Below are positions 11,785 through 22,327 of a DNA stretch of 64,000 nucleotides, piece after piece. The DNA lies in contig JAGMVK010000023.1 of the NCBI GenBank assembly GCA_020747065.1, forward strand, positions 496,001-560,000, in the 5' to 3' direction. Each line of letters begins with the position of its first letter. The stretch's first letter is position 1. Source of the stretch: Cadophora sp. MPI-SDFR-AT-0126 (Eukaryota; Ascomycota; Leotiomycetes; Helotiales; Ploettnerulaceae). A program made the position numbers and the translations under genes. Below the pieces are notes generated by a model. It was given only the letters and a program-made list of their open reading frames with translations, did no database searches and was not told the origin of the DNA.

Positions 11785-11911
11785 TACGGAAGGGGGTTTC
11801 AAGTGGGTCTCGTCCAGCCTGGTATTTTCTTTCGCTACTTGTAGAAATTTGTAGGGAGAATCAGAGTGTTCGACGTTATTCTATGACCCACTTGGAACCC
11901 CCTTCCGTACA
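11785..11911. repeat. Foldback MITE, copy 2 (complete)
   Basis: A 127-base element. The left arm GTACGGAAGGGGGTTTCAAG...TGGGTC starts at about 11787 and the right arm GACCCACTTGGAACCCCCTT...CCGTAC ends at 11911; the 26-base arms are complementary with one mismatch. The core is shared with 251-395. There is no coding capacity. Confidence 0.75.
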
Positions 11912-12525
11912 AGGGCCCTCCAAGAACCGACTTGGCGGGAGCCTCGGCCCCAGGGGTGCCATGCACAAGGTGCCATAGAGTACTACAGAATTGTCAAGGC
12001 GGTGGGGTTCCGCGGAATCGAGCTTTCTCGCCTTGTCCAATCGTCGTGCCCACGCTGCATGTTCGTCGCAAGCAAAACACTGTTGGATAAATAAATATCG
12101 TCAAGCTCGAAGGCAAGTATCACAGCCAGGTATGTAGGTAGGTCACTTGACTTTGAACAACATATTTTCTTAATGACTCGTTTTTGCTGCTGATAGAGAC
12201 TGACTCAGGACTTCTTTGAGATTTTGGCCTGATCATAGCCGCGACTCTTTGCCGTAGTCTGTCTGCAACGCCGAACAAGCTTCCAACCCCACCCCTTGGG
12301 GAGGCGAACGTGACACGAATTTTGTGGGGAGGACGTGGGGATCTGGAGAAAGACGAATCGGACGGTTCGCACGGAAGATCCGCGGAATGGGTGGGACCAG
12401 CCGAGATTGCGGGGAAAGCGGCTCACGGCTCGTCGCTACGGGAACGAAGCTCGCTTGTGAACGAACAGACAGTCGGGTCGGATTGAGGGGGAAGATCAAT
12501 CTTCAGTCAACAATACTGTACTATA
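11912..12525. other. Intergenic region
   Basis: No supported gene. Long overlapping open frames at 12205-12499 lack any motif and look like chance in GC-rich DNA. Confidence 0.35.
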
Positions 12526-12642
12526 CAGTGGGGTGTCAAAAGTGTCTGCACCCCCCCTTGTCGGTCTAACTACAGAAGGTCAAGCGGTTACTCGGATCGG
12601 TTAGACCGACAGGGGGGTGCAGACACTTTTGACACCCCACTG
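12526..12642. mobile_element. Tc1/mariner-type MITE with TA target duplication
   Basis: A 117-base palindromic element with arms of about 45 bases beginning CAGTGGGGTGTCAAAAGTGT and ending with the complement. The left arm has one extra C in the C run. A TA dinucleotide lies directly outside each end (12524-12525 and 12643-12644). The CAGTG... terminus and TA duplication are typical of Tc1/mariner-superfamily derivatives. The unpaired centre is only about 28 bases, so no protein is encoded. Confidence 0.9.
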
Positions 12643-13151
12643 TACCGTGTTTCACGTTCGGCTGCGTGGTTAACAGTACACACAATAGCTGCGTGCGTAC
12701 GTGTTTTGACAGTTGGACTTCAACATGTCCCGTGCCAAAGGATCCTAGCAAGTGAAGTACATTGGACAGTAAGGGCCAATGATACCCTGAGACTTTTAAT
12801 CGGAAAGACTGTACGATGAGCTTATATAGCGTGCAAGGAGCAATTTGAGATAACGCTGAATATGGGTGAGGATATCGTCATTTCTGATTATTGTTGCCGT
12901 TATACACTTAATCTTCGTCGCTCTTCACCTAACATCTTACCTACTGTTTACACATTTCGCACACTCGTTCTCAGCCAATTGTGATCAATTTGTTGAAGAC
13001 ACTCATATTTCTAAGCTAAGTGACGATACGAATAGCCATGTGTGGATATGGATGGGGCCGAAAATCTGGGTAGGAACAATTCCAACGGCAACTTATTCGG
13101 AGTCTACCTGTATGATGGAAACGCCTACTCGCCGGTCTCCCTGTCCGCATC
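12643..13151. other. Intergenic region
   Basis: 3' flank of the MFS gene. A frame at 12869-13183 starts with a hydrophobic stretch but overlaps the end of the MFS gene and has no homology I recognise, so I do not call it. Confidence 0.35.
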
Positions 13152-15033
13152 CTAATGAGCAAGTTGCATCACACGCCATTTGAAAGTCGCAGTGCGGATC
13201 TGCTTGCCCCAGATGTACAACGGAATCCAGAGTGCCAGGATGATAAAGCTGAAGCTTGCCATGGCCACAAACGCTCTTGCTTAGCCGTCCCGATCGACCT
13301 AGGGGTTCGCGTAAAAGGACATGAGGAAGGTGATGGCAGCTAGAATTTCCACTGGCCAGCAGAAGTTTTTTGAAATCACCCTGGATGGGGTGGATAACCT
13401 ACATTTGAAGATTACCTGGCTCACCACGACCTCACCAGCAATTGGCCTGTAGCAGTCGATGGTATAGACCACAGTGATACCAATCGCCGCACTACTTCCA
13501 AAGGAGACTGTTTTAGAAGGTCAGCAAAGCTCTTCCCCTGATGCATGATAGATATATTCTCCTACAAACGAACAAGCCCAACGTAGGCACAATCCAATGC
13601 GTCTTGAAATGCATCCCCAGGCCGTATAAAAGAAGTGATCCGGGATAGGCGAGCATGGCAACGCTCACGGCTGGAAGGCGCATTTCCGGCTCCCGAATAC
13701 CACCATTCCTTGTAGTTGCGCGATCGGCCACCCAATCTGAAAACCAACCACCAAAAGGAATGCCTAGCAGGTTACCCACAGTGCTTGCAATCCAGACCAA
13801 TCCGATTTGCCAAACGGTAAAGTGATAAACCTGTGAGAAAGCGGTTGCGGCTGTGGTCCCTATGATGACAAAGATCCCGATTCCTATGCCGAAAGATACC
13901 GTGGACCAAAGAACTGGTGGTAACAAGAGGACTGGAAGGGGACGGAACGCAATTTTCCAGATTGACTCAGTCGTGAGATGAGTACGAGTGAAGGTCATCC
14001 GCTGAGTAAATGATTTCTTAGGAGGAGTGTTGGCCTCCTCGATGCGTTCCACTTGTGACACATTTGTAGCCTCCTCCTTTGAATCTGTCGTTGTCCGTTC
14101 CTCTGTTTCGGGGATGACCCGTTTATATGCAGTCTCAGGCATAGTGAAAAAAATTAAGACTGTCGTAGCCAGCACAACACCAGCGCACAAATAGTGGAAC
14201 GATCTCCATGACTGTGAGACTGACATGACCCCATATATGAATGATCCAAGGGCGGCACCCGTCGAGAGTGCAGCCGAGTACATCTTATGAAGCAGCAGTC
14301 AGCATTTGACCATAGCGACAGAAGTTGTGTGGAGAATTTTACGTACGCAGTCATTTGACCTCTTTCATGAAGAAAAAACATATCCGCAATGGTCATGGGG
14401 GCGATACACTCAGCGCCGCCCGCGAACCACGATGCTATGATTCTTGATGCCAGCAGCGTACTGTAAGAGGTAGCAAGTACCGACCAGATGCAGCAGAGAC
14501 CAAAAGCGAGAAAAGTGAAAGTATATACCGAGCGACGGCCATATTTGACGGCGAGTGGGACCCATAAAAGGTTGGATACGCCGGCGGATACAGAAGTCGC
14601 GGAGAACAGAAAAGCCGCCTTACTGACTCCGTGCTGGAATGCCGCAATCGACGATGGGGACAGAGAGGCGGGGTTGCGGGGGTCTGGTGGATAGGCACCA
14701 AAGACGTCGATGACTATCTCGACCAGAACAGTCGAGGGACCAGCTGCAAAAAAATTGACCCAAGTCAATGCCGTACAAGTAAGCAGTGCGATGTAAACCT
14801 TGAAGGGCTTCGACCTGAGAATGACAACTAAGAATTAGCGACTTGCGGAGCTTAGAGAATGCAGATTTCATCTAAGGATGCAGGGAGGATGCCTACCAGT
14901 TAAGAGGGTCATTAGGATCGGACGAAGGCTGGGGGACGAGGAGCCTGGTGCCTGTTTCGTCTTGAAGTCGGACGTGGCCCAGAGTGCCCGTGATGCCAGA
15001 GCTGTCGAACTCATTTTCAGGATGAGAAGCCAT
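13152..15033 (-). pseudogene. MFS transporter with two RIP-type stops in the last exon
   Basis: Drug/metabolite-type major facilitator. Exons (minus): 15033-14897, 14814-14343, 14283-13566, 13507-13403, 13339-13152. The start MASHPENEF gives the cytoplasmic leader VPQPSSDPNDPLNW that precedes helix 1 in this family. Later signatures are VPLAVKYGRRSVY (loop 2-3), MPETAYKR before the central loop, DCYRPIAGEVVVSQ and the end LYIWGKQIRTATFKW. The last exon reads SFYANP, TAG, VDRDG, TAA, ARAFVAMASFSF; the family expects NPW and DGQ there. TGG to TAG and CAA to TAA are both CpA-to-TpA changes. Translation would stop at 13299-13301, removing the final helix and tail (about 48 residues). Intron 2 (14284-14342) needs an AAG acceptor. 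The rest of the protein is intact, so decay is recent or the short form is made. Confidence 0.85.
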
Positions 15034-15132
15034 GATTGTATGTTCGGGTGATGAATGTGGAGATCTGGGGAAAGAGCGGTGGGGTCAAGGGTCTTGTAGG
15101 TAAATAAAAATATCAAGGTAAGCTAAGTCATT
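15034..15132. other. Upstream region of the MFS gene
   Basis: Short spacer between the MFS start and the end of the next minus-strand reading frame. Nothing specific is visible. Confidence 0.3.
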
Positions 15133-15459
15133 TCATGTAATAGTATCTTCGTACTGCATTTCTACAGCATATCGGACCAAGTGGTGTTCTGGGAGTCTCG
15201 CGTCGAGAACAAGATTCCAATCGAGCCACAGAGGCAATCCCATGGCATCGTAGAGAAGGTTCAGCCTGGAACGATAGTTCATGTCGAAATTGGTATTTGC
15301 CCGGTGGGAATTACTTGAAAGGAGGGCGAGGGCTTGAGTTTTCGGGTTCAGGGATTCTCGGACTAATGTGTTGAGTTTCTGAATTATATCGATACCAGGC
15401 ACAAGAACCTCAAAAAGGGAAAGCACATCATTCACAGTGGAGGGGAATGTAGCTCGCAT
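15133..15459 (-). CDS. Hypothetical protein, 108 aa
   Basis: An open frame of 108 codons from ATG, beginning MRATFPSTVNDVLSLFEVL and ending with acidic MQYEDTIT. It is mostly helical in appearance, with no signal peptide or known motif. It lies upstream of, and in the same direction as, the MFS gene. I do not recognise it; it could be the last exon of a larger gene or a chance frame. Confidence 0.25.
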   Translation of the reverse strand: MRATFPSTVNDVLSLFEVLVPGIDIIQKLNTLVRESLNPKTQALALLSSNSHRANTNFDMNYRSRLNLLYDAMGLPLWLDWNLVLDARLPEHHLVRYAVEMQYEDTIT

Positions 15460-16036
15460 CTCACTATTACATTTATAATTATCTAGATGTTCGTGTCTGC
15501 ACAGCAGTAATAAATGAATGCACTTAAAATTTGAAGCCGCAAAATTTTGCTCTTGAGCACAACGTTTAAAGCATAGATGAGAAGCTTAGTAGTGATTAAG
15601 TATGGATAGATAATTATGAAAAATTGGTAACCTTTCTACCTCATGGAAGTCCCACAGCTGTAAGGGAGAATTCCGATCGATTCTGAGTTGGAATATCTGA
15701 TAGGCAAAGGGAAAATGGGAGGAATGAACTCTTGAGGATACTGCTTCTTATACCAGCTGCAAAATCTTTAAGCTGTTGAAATAGAATATACTTTGTCTGC
15801 TGAGTGCATTACCAGCCAAGAACGCAAGTTAGAGTTAATGTTCAACAATTGTTTACTTCGAAAAGCAGCGGTATCAACGCCGAATCGAGTAAGTTGACCC
15901 TGGGTAGCAAGAGGTGGGATTCAAACTTGTTGCGCCGTAATGTGCGGAGGAGGCATTACTTCTAGCAGAATGCCGTTGTTAATGCTGTGCAGCTCCTTTG
16001 TTCGCCTACACGACTGGATCCATCAACTCTGCCGCA
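15460..16036. other. AT-rich intergenic region
   Basis: No gene seen. Sequence near 15890-15930 superficially resembles a T-loop but has no tRNA fold. Confidence 0.35.
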
Positions 16037-16318
16037 TTAAACGACAGGTCCATCCGAAACACCGATGAGCTGGAACACACCGCGGAACCGCTTGAGATGC
16101 ACTTTGCGGAACTCCAGCAGGAACCGATACCCCTCCTCATGGCCAGCAACAATTAGGCGCGTGGTCATTTGATGCACCCACCGTACCTGAAGGTGTCCGA
16201 TCGTGATGAAATCAGAGCCCCGTACTTGATCTCCTAATTTTCTCCTTGCATGACCAGCCACATTCTCATTTAACATATAACACGGGCCGTTCGAATTGGA
16301 TCCAGAACAATTGAGCAA
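16037..16318 (-). CDS. Hypothetical protein, divergent to the P450
   Basis: Open frame of up to 93 codons (internal ATG options shorten it by 14 or more). It contains TTRLIVAGHEEGYRFLLEFR and HLKRFRGVFQLIGVSDG, which read like real protein, but I cannot place the family. Its start lies 34 bases from the P450 start in the opposite direction, so a shared promoter is possible. It may be a fragment. Confidence 0.3.
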   Translation of the reverse strand: MLNCSGSNSNGPCYMLNENVAGHARRKLGDQVRGSDFITIGHLQVRWVHQMTTRLIVAGHEEGYRFLLEFRKVHLKRFRGVFQLIGVSDGPVV

Positions 16319-16352
16319 ATCGACAACCTCACATTAGGTGTCTTGGACGACT

Positions 16353-18018
16353 ATGGACCACCTTTCGCCTCTCAGTTTTGCTGTTCACTCGACCTTTGCA
16401 TTCGTCTCCATTGCAATACTGGTTGGACTGTATCGTGCCATCCTCCATCCATTAAGAGGCATTCCAGGGCCATTTCTCGCCAAGTTTACCGAGCTATGGA
16501 GAACTCGACGCTATTTCAGTGGTTATTGGCACGAGGATATCCTGAGTCTCCATAAGAAATATGGCCCAGTCGTTAGGATCGCGCCCAACGAGGTCAGTGT
16601 CGTCCACATAGATTTGACTACCACGGCATATGGGTACGGCTCGGCAGGAACAGCAAAGACGCCATGGTATAGCACTTGGGCGACATTGGGAGGAAGAAAT
16701 GGGAAGAATGGTCCACCATCAGTAAGTCTGCAGCTAACTGCTTCGCTCCCAGCCTACTAACAAGAAACAGTTTTTCGGGGAACAAAATTCAGAGACGCAC
16801 TCTTTCATGAGGAAACGAGTCTCTCATCTCTACAGCATGTCCAGCATCATGGGTGCGCAAGACAAAATACAAGTCGTTCTTGACAGCTTGTGGGAGAAGT
16901 TTGATCGTTTCGCTAAAGAGGGCGAGGAGATCAATCTGAGCAAGTGGGCCTTCTACTTCACTTACGATGTTGTTGGGACGATCACCTGGAGTGAACCACT
17001 GGGCATGATTAGAGAAGAGAAAGATGTCGGCAGCTACATTCGTTTGATGCACGAGGCGTTCTATTGGATCTGCAATTTGGGTTATCTACCCGGAAATTCA
17101 GCTTGGATCACCCATCCACTCACGGCACGTATTGCGCCACTTTTTGGATCAAGTATGCATTTGTCTGCAGCACCTTTCCAGAGAGAGACATTCCAAAAGG
17201 TCATGACACGCATGAAGGCAGGACCAGTTAAAGATGACCAGGCCAAGGACATGCTCGACCACTTCCTTGGGCTGAAAGACCAGGATGGGAAACCACTTAA
17301 TCTTGAAGGACTCATGCCCGAGGTCGGAAATCCCATGGCTGCTGGGGCAGATACCACTTCTATCGGGATCAGGGCAGTTCTGGCGCCAGTTTTGAGGTCA
17401 GAAATGCATTACAAACGTCTGCAGGACGAAATCGATCAAGCATGGAAACAAGCATCTCTCGGCGACGGAGAAGTGCTTCGATTCGATGTATTGTCAAATC
17501 TTCCCTTTCTGAGTGCTTGTATCAAGGAAGGAGGTCGTATGCATCCGAGTGTTGTTTACAACCTGCCAAGATACGTGCCCAAGGGTGGAGTAACCTTTGA
17601 TAACCACTTCATCCCGGAAACTGCAACTCTCTCGTATAGTCCACTTGCCCAGAATCGCTGCAAAACAATTTTCGGTGAGGATGCAGACCAGTGGAGGCCA
17701 GAGCGGTGGATCGAGGGCGAGGGAAGCAGCGAGGAGGAACTGAGAAACATGAACAAGTATCTTGCAACCGTAAGCTCACTCTATCAGATCTGTGGGTAGG
17801 CCTTCTAACTGAAATAGTTTGGATATGGCTCGCGAGCGTGCATTGGCCGCAATCTGGCCATGTTCGAGATGTATAATTTCATCGGTCAGATTCTCAGTCG
17901 GTACGATGTTGAGCTTCTTGATAAAGATAAGCCGTTGAAGATACGATCATCATGGATTTCAAACCTGGAGAATATGAGGATTAGGCTGAAGAAACGATCG
18001 TCTACGACGGCACTGTAA
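16353..18018 (+). CDS. Cytochrome P450, pisatin-demethylase type
   Basis: Heme monooxygenase of the endoplasmic reticulum. Exons 16353-16721, 16771-17769 and 17818-18018 give 522 residues, normal for the family. Visible features: N-terminal anchor helix (about 10-28) then the proline hinge HPLRGIPGPFLAKF; I-helix AAGADTTS (oxygen activation); K-helix ExxR as KEGGRMHP, where KEALRMHP is more usual; WRPERWI; and the heme-binding FGYGSRACIGRNLA with Cys464 as thiolate ligand. Both introns (49 and 48 bases) are GT-AG with clear CTAAC branch sites. The substrate cannot be inferred. It sits between the MFS transporter and an alpha/beta hydrolase and has no lesion that I can see, unlike those neighbours. 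Confidence 0.92.
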
Positions 18019-19271
18019 GACGATAGGGGAATACTTTTAGGTACATACAACTTGATGAATCATGACGCGGCGTTTTAAGGTCAGATACATTGAAAATACG
18101 TGTCACGGTGATGTAACTCTGGAAAATATTCCAGCGTTTTGTGAGTTTGAAGATAATGCTCCGTGGTACCTTGTCCAAAGAATGGCTGAAGTCTCCCAGC
18201 GTTTCAAGCACTTGGTGAAATCCCTATCAAGAAAACGTTGATCATAGGCTATCGGCTTGTCAGATGTTAATAGAAATAAGATACCGAAGGTTAGATACGC
18301 TCTGCGAGGCATTGGGTGTTCTTGCAAAAAGCATAAATGGAAGTATATGCTTGTTTCTAGCCCACTTATGGCTAAGACTAAGAGTTTTGTGCACGCGATT
18401 TTCATGAACAGCCGTTCCATAATGGGGTTTCAATAACGTAAATACCTGGACAGCAGAGACCACAGGAGAAAGGTCGTCTCCAGAAAACTCCATCCAACGC
18501 GTGAACCATGTTCCCTTCCCGTATGTCAGTCTCAGCAGCATCCCGTAATATTAGGAACATGGCCTACTGGGTTTGGGTATGTGCGCAAAACGAATTGATT
18601 CACCACTCTGAACTGTGACGAACTTCTACTTGTGTAATGTTGGTGAGAACCAGCCATGCCAAAAACATGATTGAAAGCTTACATCTAATTACCCAAAACA
18701 GATCGGTGTTGAGATTATCATTCACTAGAATTACCCGGCAATCTGCTACAACTACAGTTGCTGAGATGGTGTTGTCACAGGCTGAAGAAGCCTCAGTATC
18801 AAGAAATTTGAATGGGAGAGTTGTAGCCGAAAAACAACCACGCCACGGACAGTGGTAAAATAAAAAAAAGGTCGTGAGAAATCAACACACAGAAAGTTGC
18901 TTGGTATGCCTCGCCATACCGTCAAACATTTTCTTAAGATACGAAATGACAGACCGCGGGTTTTGAATGCTATGCATCTTCATGGCGCCATCCCGCGGAA
19001 CGATATTCTTCTCGCCAGCTGGAAGCAGTCCACCACAGTCACCGCAAGGCATCTTGTCTCTACGCACCAAATCACTCGAAATTGTCTATGGTGTCATGAG
19101 AAAATAAAATTTTCTATATCTGCTCCTGGCTAAGTTACAAATTTTCACCCAAATATCTACTCAATTCACACGGTACAGTAAATGCTCGGGGGAAAAACGT
19201 GACATCTAATTCATGTTTCGCGGCAATATCCAATGTACCAAACCTTCTGGTGTCATCTAGTTGTCTTTGAA
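18019..19271. other. Intergenic region
   Basis: A 1.25-kb convergent spacer between the P450 and the hydrolase. Open frames here are short and lack motifs. No repeats noticed. Confidence 0.4.
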
Positions 19272-20357
19272 CTAGATGTGCGCTTTGAGAAATTCCAACC
19301 CTTTAACGATGGTTCTATAAGTGTCATCCCCTTCTTGCATCCTCGCATCCAAACCGTGCGGTGCACCTTCAACCAGCACAAGATGACTCTCGCGTCTTGC
19401 AACAACTAACTCATCATGGGCTTCTTGAGACAGCTTGTGGGGTACAAGTGTATCTGCCGTTCCGTGGATGAAATAGGTGGGAGGAAACTTTCTTTTAAAG
19501 AGGAAAGCAGGATCGACGGTCTCGTAATTGCTATCTGCCACAATAGACTCAATCAACGCGCCTTTCTTTAAGGCGCTAAACATCCAGGCAATCCGAGGAT
19601 TCTTAAGGTCAGGTCCGGTAGCAGTCATTGGTGGAGCTGCTGTTGAAGGTGCTGGAACCTGTTGAAAGACCTGGTTGACGAAAGCCTCATCGATTGGTGG
19701 TCCTCGATTCTCGCTTGCGGTATGGAATGCTGGGTCTTGGAGGTACTTCATGCCGAAGATATCCAGGATTGCAAGAGGAGGCTCTGATTGTCCAGCCTAT
19801 GTTCACAAACAAACGTCAGCGTTTCTGGAAGAAGCTACACATTTTTCAAGATGGATAAAAGGTCACATGATGCAATGAGAAGTTAAGCTTACAGTCAGGA
19901 GGGCCAGGGTTGCACCGCAAGAGTGACCAAAAACTACGATCTTTTTGACATCAAGACTGACTCCGGTTTGCTCCTTCAAGACAGTGGGAAGTCTCTCACG
20001 GACCCACTGGTAAGCATCAAGGGCATCAGAAACCGGGCCATCAGCAAGGCTAATGGTGGGACAAAGTCGATAGTTGGCAGATACTACGACGAAACCGAAT
20101 TCCAGAAGCTTTTGGATATGGAGCTTGCCTAGAAGTTCTTTGGAGCCGGATACAAAGTTGCCTCCGTGAAAGTAGAGAGCTATCACTTCGAGTTAGATAA
20201 ATGAATGGTTGTGGATGACCAGCAGAATTCTCATTCCCGAGACGGGCCATGACCTACCAACTGGGCGGCTAGCACTTGTTCCCTCCCCATCATAATAAAC
20301 ATCGGCATCTATAGACTGCCCGTCAATCTATTTATAGGTGAACTGGTGTTTTGCCAT
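19272..20357 (-). pseudogene. Alpha/beta hydrolase (HSL/esterase type) with early TAG
   Basis: Exons (minus) 20357-20258, 20179-19893 and 19796-19272 give about 303 codons. The alpha/beta-hydrolase-3 fold is complete: oxyanion-hole HGG in ALYFHGGNF, nucleophile GHSCGATLAL, Asp in FIHGTADTLVP and His in APHGLD. The introns are GTAGGT...GATAG (78 bases) and GTAAGC...CATAG (96 bases). The first exon reads MAKHQFTYK, TAG (20328-20330), IDGQSIDADVYY. Family members have a residue at the stop, and CAG-to-TAG is a RIP-type CpA-to-TpA change. No other in-frame ATG lies in exon 1, so the locus is probably inactive or starts elsewhere. It is convergent with the P450 gene. Confidence 0.8.
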
Positions 20358-20920
20358 CGCGAGCGATTTGATGCGAAAGCAATTGCAGTGAATGAACAGC
20401 GGTCAGAGCGGCAGTGACTATCAAAGTGAGTCGTGGAAAGCCTCACGAATGAAAAGGCTGAGCTGATTATCTATCTCGTGACTTTGAGAACACACTTCGA
20501 TCTACTAGAACACGCACAATGAGTGCCGAGAGGCGGGTTCCGTTTCCGCGGAATGATCGAAAGAGCGCATCAAAACTCCACCGAGAACGTCATATCTCCG
20601 CCACTCTCGGGAAGGGAGTAGACCGCGCGTGGGTCCTTGCGGTGTTTTTGACTTGTGATTGCAAAGGTCTCTCCTCCCAAAGGTCCAAAGTCCAAATAAT
20701 GCCCCACCAGGTCGAACCTCCCATCGGCTTTGGGGGCCAGTTTCCACCCGAACGCAAGCTCTCGCCGTTCAGCACGTGGCATTATTGGCCGCTAGCCACA
20801 TAAACATTCCTGCATCCATCGATATCTTCCTATTCATTCTCTGTGGCTGTCTTTATCGCTCTTCTTCAATCGTCAATTATTCCTCCTTTCCAATAGGCAC
20901 TCACATCACATACTCCAAAG
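20358..20920. other. Divergent promoter region, hydrolase and SNG1-like gene 2
   Basis: No gene supported; several overlapping open frames at 20505-20803 on both strands look like chance. The last 100 bases before 20921 are pyrimidine-rich, like the leader of the first SNG1-like gene. Confidence 0.4.
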
Positions 20921-22327
20921 ATGGCTACTATAGTTTGGGGTGATCCCTTTTGGAATGGAAAAAGAAAGGGATACGTGGGAAGTCTTTTTGGGGCTGGTAT
21001 TATGCTGTATCTCCTATTCCTCGCCAACATGGCGTATCTTTATGGATCATTATATCGGAGTGGTCATCGGGTCAATGCTCTCAATGTGCTGGCAGTAGAT
21101 TACGATGGCGGCGTCTTTGGTCTATCATTATCAGCTGCATATTCAGGTTTGGAGAGTGACCACTTTCCCTCCCTCTACTTCCGTGATGAGGCAACTTATC
21201 CTACTGCACAAGATGTCCAGAATGCGGTGTGCCGCGGCGACTATTGGGCAGCCATCTTCGTGCACTCGGGTGCTTCAAATCGTCTGTCAGCAGCTCTGAA
21301 TGGAGGCTCAGAGGCCGAAACCTACGAGGCGAACAACACCATTACCTATATCTTCAATGCTGCGCGGTACGCCCCAGTTGCATTGGGCAACATCGAAGGA
21401 AGTCTGGAGACACTCATCGGAGCCGGCGGCTCCGCCTATCATGCCATTAACGGCTCTTATGCAATCAATCACGTCAACGTCAACGACCCTACGGCTGTCC
21501 TTGCATTCACATCTCCAATTAGATCATCAAGCATCAATCTCGTGCCCACTCCACAGGGAACGAAAGTGTTCTACAACACCATCACTCTGGTTCTTCCAAT
21601 GCTGCAGCAGTTTTTCTTTCTAATGGCTCTGAATGGTATCAGCAGCTCATACGGCATTTACGGTCGCTTGCATTCAACCCGGATCGGCTTCATGCGAATC
21701 GTCCTGTCTTTGGTCTACACATTCATTGCCTCGCTAGCAGTGGCTGGCTGTATATGGGCATTCAGAGAAGACTGGAGACTCGGCGGAGCTAAGTTCACTC
21801 TCACATGGATGGTATTTTGGTCATTTACACATGTCAACTTTGTCATTGTGGACACATTCACAGCTTTCGTACCGCCTCAATTTCTTTCCTTCATCATCCT
21901 TACCTGGATCATCACCAACGTCGCCAGCGCAATTTATCCTTTCGAACTAAGTCCTGGGATTTACCGAGTGGGATACGCACTTCCAGCACATGAAGTTTAC
22001 GCCCTTCTGGTGCAAATTTGGTCTGGTGGTTGCAATAACAAGGCATACCGTGCGCTGCCTATCTTGTTTGCTTGGGAGGTTGTTGGAATAGTCAGCGCAG
22101 CGGTGGGAATGTCTTACAGGAACAGAAAAGCCAGAAATGAGATCCAGGAATTGGAAAGGAAGTATGAGACCGACACCCTCAATGGAGTTCAGAGAGGTCC
22201 TCGGGAAGAGGCTGAGGAAGCCGAAGAGTTGACCCGCATCGAGACCAGAGGCGCTGGACCGTCATTCCCAATGCCTTTCTTGCCGTCAGACAGCAGGCAC
22301 CTGCTCAAAAAGATGGAGACTGATTAA
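20921..22327 (+). CDS. SNG1/DUF3533-family membrane protein, copy 2
   Basis: A single-exon gene of 468 codons. It aligns end to end with the product of 954-2410. Shared blocks include DPFWNGKRK, NVLAVDYDGGV, NAVCRGDYWAAIF, PTPQGTKVFYNTITLVLP, QQFFFLMALNGISSSYGIYG, WIWAF-like CIWAFREDWRLGG, YPFELSPGIYRVGYALPAHE and IWSGGCNNKA. Topology: one N-terminal helix, a large non-cytosolic domain, about five helices, and an acidic cytosolic tail rich in Glu/Arg. The intron present in copy 1 after NTLTYV is absent here (NTITYIFNAARY). Both genes point the same way, about 18.5 kb apart. Confidence 0.92.
   Translation: MATIVWGDPFWNGKRKGYVGSLFGAGIMLYLLFLANMAYLYGSLYRSGHRVNALNVLAVDYDGGVFGLSLSAAYSGLESDHFPSLYFRDEATYPTAQDVQNAVCRGDYWAAIFVHSGASNRLSAALNGGSEAETYEANNTITYIFNAARYAPVALGNIEGSLETLIGAGGSAYHAINGSYAINHVNVNDPTAVLAFTSPIRSSSINLVPTPQGTKVFYNTITLVLPMLQQFFFLMALNGISSSYGIYGRLHSTRIGFMRIVLSLVYTFIASLAVAGCIWAFREDWRLGGAKFTLTWMVFWSFTHVNFVIVDTFTAFVPPQFLSFIILTWIITNVASAIYPFELSPGIYRVGYALPAHEVYALLVQIWSGGCNNKAYRALPILFAWEVVGIVSAAVGMSYRNRKARNEIQELERKYETDTLNGVQRGPREEAEEAEELTRIETRGAGPSFPMPFLPSDSRHLLKKMETD

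Noticed and set aside
12205..12499. Overlapping frames of 73-88 codons
   Set aside because: Arg/Pro/Ser-rich composition typical of chance frames; no motif or start context.
12869..13183. Small membrane protein with hydrophobic N terminus
   Set aside because: It overlaps the last exon of the MFS gene and has no homology that I recognise.
15880..15960. Possible minus-strand tRNA (GTTTGAATCCCAC)
   Set aside because: The bases beside the loop do not form a T-stem and no full cloverleaf can be drawn.
20505..20803. Six overlapping frames on both strands
   Set aside because: All lie in a promoter interval and none shows protein-like conservation or a recognisable family.
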